The notes under the pieces were generated by a model. That model was not told where the DNA came from. It saw only the letters and a program-made list of their open reading frames with translations, and ran no database searches. A stretch of DNA of 64,000 nt from Paracoccaceae bacterium. GTDB taxonomy: Bacteria; Pseudomonadota; Alphaproteobacteria; Rhodobacterales; Rhodobacteraceae. The DNA lies in the NCBI GenBank assembly GCA_014654775.1, contig JACVZW010000030.1, forward strand, positions 1 through 64,000. Reading direction: 5' to 3'. Below, in pieces: positions 63,588-64,000 of this stretch (its first letter is position 1; every line of letters begins with the position of its first letter). The position numbers and the translations under genes are program-made.

Positions 63588-64000
63588 GCAATCTTTCTTT
63601 GGGTTGTCGGCAGGGCAAGGCAGGCGCCAAGGATCAAGGCATCGGCCAGCCGCAGGAATTGCAGCAGATGCATCAGCCCATCGCGCACCGATCCGTAACT
63701 GGCGAAATCGGGCGGCAGGGTCTGTGAGATGTAGTCAAGCACCGTGTCGTCCCCCAAAAGCGGATGCCCCTGCTCCGATGTCAGGTGCAATTCGGCCCAA
63801 AACAGGATGACGAACAGCGTCAGGCACAGCGCGGCCAGATAGATCGCCTTGCCACGGCTCTCCATCACCAGCCCGTTCGAGGCGACGATGCGCGTCAGGA
63901 CAAAAGACCCCAGTCCTGTCGACAACTGCATCGCTTGGCTGTACTCGGCCCAGTCACCCGACAGCACGGTCTGCACCCGCAGCATCAGAAAGACGATCCG
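63584..64000 (-). CDS. Integral membrane protein, 5' end outside the window
   Basis: At least 138 C-terminal residues are visible. The frame stays open to the right edge (codons RIVFL precede the first in-window ATG at 63985), so the real start lies beyond. There are three hydrophobic helices (about FVLTRIVASNGLV, IYLAALCLTLFVILFWAEL and LADALILGACLAL). Family not recognised. It is translationally coupled to the following secreted-protein gene. Confidence 0.6.
   Translation of the reverse strand, partial: RIVFLMLRVQTVLSGDWAEYSQAMQLSTGLGSFVLTRIVASNGLVMESRGKAIYLAALCLTLFVILFWAELHLTSEQGHPLLGDDTVLDYISQTLPPDFASYGSVRDGLMHLLQFLRLADALILGACLALPTTQRKIA

Overview
The window looks like chromosomal DNA of a high-G+C alphaproteobacterium of the order Rhodobacterales. 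I infer this from gene families and gene order (rplU-rpmA-GNAT-obgE-proB-proA, ChpT of the CtrA phosphorelay, olsBA, a tauR/tpa/xsc taurine locus), from a Rhodobacter-type rRNA operon leader at the left edge, and from the style of the promoters and intergenic repeats. Genus and species cannot be fixed from the sequence alone.

Layout. 1-452: promoter and leader of an rRNA operon reading off the left edge. 453-10880: metabolic genes (amidohydrolase, agmatinase, bactofilin, a 4CL-like acyl-CoA ligase, thioesterase, crotonase-fold protein, and a coupled ctaA / M32 carboxypeptidase / MFS operon). 11084-23106: housekeeping block (TrmJ-like methyltransferase, ThiE-like protein, ornithine-lipid genes olsBA, a 59-residue DUF3553 protein, chpT, the obgE-proB-ABM-proA operon, GNATs, rpmA, rplU, a DUF2059 protein). 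23309-27711: tRNA-Ser(CGA), a small membrane protein, a candidate Fur/Mur-controlled small RNA, and a large hybrid histidine kinase. 27699-32505: SDR, TauE/SafE permease, MoxR ATPase plus VWA-like protein, and an unknown membrane protein.

32558-44252 is a taurine/sulfite module read leftwards. Tpa makes sulfoacetaldehyde from taurine. Xsc makes acetyl phosphate and sulfite. AckA would recover ATP from acetyl phosphate. A TauE/SafE permease could export sulfite, and a cytoplasmic SoeABC-type molybdoenzyme could oxidise it to sulfate. TauR (MocR family) sits inside the locus, and CTGGMCYTAW-type direct repeats occur in front of tpa, tauR and xsc. Xsc, permease, AckA and SoeA are joined by three consecutive TGATG stop/start overlaps. 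No taurine transporter and no pta are present in the window.

44665-50685: TerC/DUF475 membrane protein behind a structured leader, a ThuA/Gfo-Idh-MocA sugar pair behind LacI-type operators, an unusual TIM-barrel-like protein with a hydrophobic tail, and an enolase-superfamily dehydratase. 50690-59127 reads as an accessory island of visibly lower G+C: an IS3-family orfA relic, a bicupin, tRNA-Cys(GCA), a roughly 1300-residue multi-domain glycosyltransferase, two sulfotransferases and a methyltransferase-GT61 fusion. This is probably a surface-glycan decoration locus. 59245-64000: SDR, peptide-chain release factor 3, a PepSY-type membrane protein, a secreted protein of unknown function and a membrane protein cut by the right edge.

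Three families of short intergenic repeats recur across the window (a GTATTTGGGCCAAGATGAAG element, a GTTAACGC...GCACAAAA element and a GTAGGATGGGC hairpin). I saw no CRISPR array, intact insertion sequence, prophage or plasmid origin.
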